Positions 15,127-16,837 of a stretch of 16,837 nucleotides of DNA are shown piece by piece. Source of the DNA: Alteromonadaceae bacterium UBA2620. Lineage in GTDB: Bacteria > Pseudomonadota > Gammaproteobacteria > Enterobacterales > Alteromonadaceae. Position 1 is the first letter of the stretch. Every line of letters begins with the position of its first letter. Below the pieces are notes generated by a model. It saw only the letters and a list, made by a program, of their open reading frames with translations. It ran no database searches and had not been told where the DNA came from. A program made the position numbers and the translations under genes. The stretch is from NCBI GenBank assembly GCA_002339125.1, contig DDJQ01000045.1:1-16837 (forward strand), in the 5' to 3' direction.

Positions 15127-16767
15127 TTAGCTTTCTTTGACCTGATTACGCAACACAAATTTCTGAATTTTACCGGTGGACGTTTTCGGCAGTTCACCAA
15201 ATACGATTTTCTTCGGCACTTTAAAGCGCGCCATATTGTTACGGCAGAATTCAATTACCTCGTCGGCGCTTACCTGCATACCGTCTTTAAGCTTAATAAA
15301 CGCGGCGGGCACTTCTCCCCACTTTTCATCCGGCTGGGCCACCACTGCAGCTTCAATAATGGCCGGATGGCGATAAAGCACGTCTTCTACCTCGATACTC
15401 GAGATATTTTCCCCACCGGAGATAATGATATCTTTGGAGCGGTCCTTAATTTCGGCATAACCGTCGGGATGCCACACCGCGAGGTCGCCCGAGTGGAACC
15501 AGCCGCCTGCAAAGGAATCCTCGGTGGTTGAGGGATTCTTTAAATAGCCTTTCATTACCACGTTACCACGCATAAAGATTTCGCCCACGGTTTTACCATC
15601 CTGAGGCACCGGCTCAAGGGTAGTGGGGTTAGCCACCATAATGTCTTCCTGCATAGGCACCTTAACGCCCTGCCGCGCTTTCTTTCTGGCCTTTTCTTCA
15701 ATCGGTAGCTCGTCCCACTCGTCGTGCCAGGCGCACACCACGCAAGGGCCGTATGTCTCAGTTAAACCGTACACATGGGTAACTGTAAAGCCCATTTCTT
15801 CCATGCCCTGAATAACTGCTGCCGGTGGCGCCGCGCCCGCCGTCATAACACTCACCTGATGTTCTATACCCTGCTTTAATTCATCCGGTGCATTGTTGAG
15901 CATGTTAAGTACAATGGGTGCACCGCAGAAATAGTTTACCCCGTCTTCTTTGATGGCCTGATAAATCGCATCAGGGCGAACGTGACGTAAGCACACACTC
16001 ACGCCGGCATTGGCGGCAATGGTCCAGGGAAAGCACCAGCCATTACAGTGGAACATGGGTAACGTCCACAAATAACGGGGATGCGGCGCCATATTCCACG
16101 ACACAATGTTGCTTACCGCATTAAGGTAAGCGCCGCGATGGTGATACACAACGCCCTTGGGATCGCCGGTAGTGCCCGACGTATAATTAAGCGTAATGGC
16201 GTCCCATTCATTCTCAGGCAGCGACCACTCATAGCCTGACGCATCACCGCTGGCAATAAACGCCTCGTAGTCCATTTCGCCAATCAGTTCGCCGCCTTCG
16301 TAATAGGGGTCATCGATATCAATCACTAACGGCTTTTTGCTGAGCATCTTGATCGCTTTGCCAACCACTTCGGAAAATTCGCGGTCGACCACAACCACCT
16401 TAGCCTCACCATGCTGCAGAATGAACGCGATGGCTTCGGCATCAAGGCGAATATTAACGGCGTTTAATACTGCGCCGGTCATCGGCACACCAAAGTGAGC
16501 TTCAAATAGTTCTGGTAAGTTGGGCGAGATAAACGCCACGGTGTCGCCCTTGCCGATGCCCCGCTGTGTAAGCGCGCTGGCAAGCTGCTGGGTGCGCTGG
16601 TAAGTTTCTGCCCAGGTGCGGCGGGTTTGCTGATGGATAACCGCCAGATGATTGGGGTACACCGCTGCAGTCCGCTTGATAAAAGACAGCGGGCTTAAGG
16701 CCGCAAAGTTAGCCGGGTTCTGGTCGAGTCCTAACGCGTAGGGGTTATGATGATGTGTAGGGTTCAT
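15127..16767 (-). CDS. AMP-binding acyl-CoA synthetase, DmdB/AAE-like
   Basis: A 546-residue adenylate-forming enzyme that activates a carboxylic acid with ATP and CoA. Visible motifs (this numbering) are the P-loop TSGTTGDPKG (196-205), the YGLTETYG motif, the GDL/DRSKDIIISGGENISS hinge region and the C-terminal catalytic Lys533 in TSTGKIQK. The stretch PMFHCNGWCFPW and the close overall pattern fit the AlkK/AAE-like group that includes the methylmercaptopropionate-CoA ligase DmdB. The true substrate (short/medium fatty acid or methylmercaptopropionate) is not decided. Translation can be read back to an in-frame TTG at 16788. The ATG at 16767, with AAGGA 5 bases ahead, is the better start. 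A PsrA-like dyad lies just upstream. Confidence 0.92.
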   Translation of the reverse strand: MNPTHHHNPYALGLDQNPANFAALSPLSFIKRTAAVYPNHLAVIHQQTRRTWAETYQRTQQLASALTQRGIGKGDTVAFISPNLPELFEAHFGVPMTGAVLNAVNIRLDAEAIAFILQHGEAKVVVVDREFSEVVGKAIKMLSKKPLVIDIDDPYYEGGELIGEMDYEAFIASGDASGYEWSLPENEWDAITLNYTSGTTGDPKGVVYHHRGAYLNAVSNIVSWNMAPHPRYLWTLPMFHCNGWCFPWTIAANAGVSVCLRHVRPDAIYQAIKEDGVNYFCGAPIVLNMLNNAPDELKQGIEHQVSVMTAGAAPPAAVIQGMEEMGFTVTHVYGLTETYGPCVVCAWHDEWDELPIEEKARKKARQGVKVPMQEDIMVANPTTLEPVPQDGKTVGEIFMRGNVVMKGYLKNPSTTEDSFAGGWFHSGDLAVWHPDGYAEIKDRSKDIIISGGENISSIEVEDVLYRHPAIIEAAVVAQPDEKWGEVPAAFIKLKDGMQVSADEVIEFCRNNMARFKVPKKIVFGELPKTSTGKIQKFVLRNQVKES

Positions 16768-16784
16768 GGGTATCCTTTTCGCAT

Positions 16785-16800
16785 TCAAACAAGTGTTTAA
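16785..16800. promoter_or_regulatory. PsrA-like operator in the acyl-CoA synthetase leader
   Basis: AAACA and TGTTT arms around AG (16787-16798) sit within TCAAACAAGTGTTTAA. This reads as CAAAC-N4-GTTTA, one base off the PsrA consensus [G/C]AAAC-N2-4-GTTT[G/C] known from Pseudomonas. PsrA is a TetR-family repressor of fatty-acid oxidation genes. The site lies 18-33 bases before the ATG, where a bound repressor would block initiation or early elongation. Confidence 0.45.
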
Positions 16801-16837
16801 TTTATTCTTCCATACTAGAGGTTGTTGATCTTTGTAT

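Noticed and set aside
16768..16788. TTG start giving seven extra residues on the acyl-CoA synthetase
   Set aside because: The AAGGA site lies between the TTG and the ATG and is correctly placed for the ATG at 16767. The TTG has no ribosome site and overlaps the PsrA-like dyad.
1..16837. Search for mobile elements, CRISPR arrays, tRNA or rRNA genes and defence systems
   Set aside because: No transposase, integrase, regular repeat-spacer pattern, cloverleaf-type sequence or defence-type domain was found. All long reading frames belong to common chromosomal families.

Overview
The window looks like chromosomal sequence from a marine gammaproteobacterium of the Alteromonadales type (Alteromonas-like). 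This rests on the gene set: an Oar-like TonB-dependent receptor with a long-leader signal peptide, the ycjX-ycjF pair, a DUF885 lipoprotein, an RhlE helicase, a MATE exporter and a YoaB-type Rid protein. It also rests on mid-range base composition with AT-rich intergenic DNA. The genus is an inference. There are eleven well-supported protein genes. I see no rRNA, tRNA, CRISPR array, insertion sequence, prophage or integration site.

Left part (1-8749): five genes lie on the minus strand. Read in their own direction they are an M24 Xaa-Pro-type peptidase, ycjX (P-loop protein) and ycjF (membrane protein) as a tight pair, a Tat-exported PhoX/DUF839 protein, and a large TonB-dependent outer-membrane receptor that ends at a textbook terminator. 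A heat-shock (sigma-32)-like promoter can be read in front of ycjX. A 473-base AT-rich gap separates the PhoX-like gene from the receptor. It holds a good receptor promoter, a cluster of four AGGAATA-type heptamers and one doubtful 39-codon ORF.

Middle (8750-13185): a DUF885 lipoprotein peptidase candidate is transcribed away from the M24 gene. It converges, across a perfect hairpin, on a secreted S41-like protein whose nucleophile position looks altered. The S41-like gene and the DEAD-box helicase gene rhlE diverge from a shared 163-base promoter region.

Right part (13186-16837): a MATE-family exporter and a YoaB-type Rid-family protein lie 15 bases apart and probably form an operon. They converge on a minus-strand acyl-CoA synthetase of the DmdB/AAE-like type, whose leader carries a PsrA-like dyad.

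Most of the window is ordinary housekeeping and envelope content, and I found no convincing new multi-gene system. The most useful leads are regulatory (sigma-32-like promoter at ycjXF, PsrA-like box at the acyl-CoA synthetase, dyad at the PhoX-like gene), plus the degenerate active site of the S41-like protein and the unexplained AT-rich gap.
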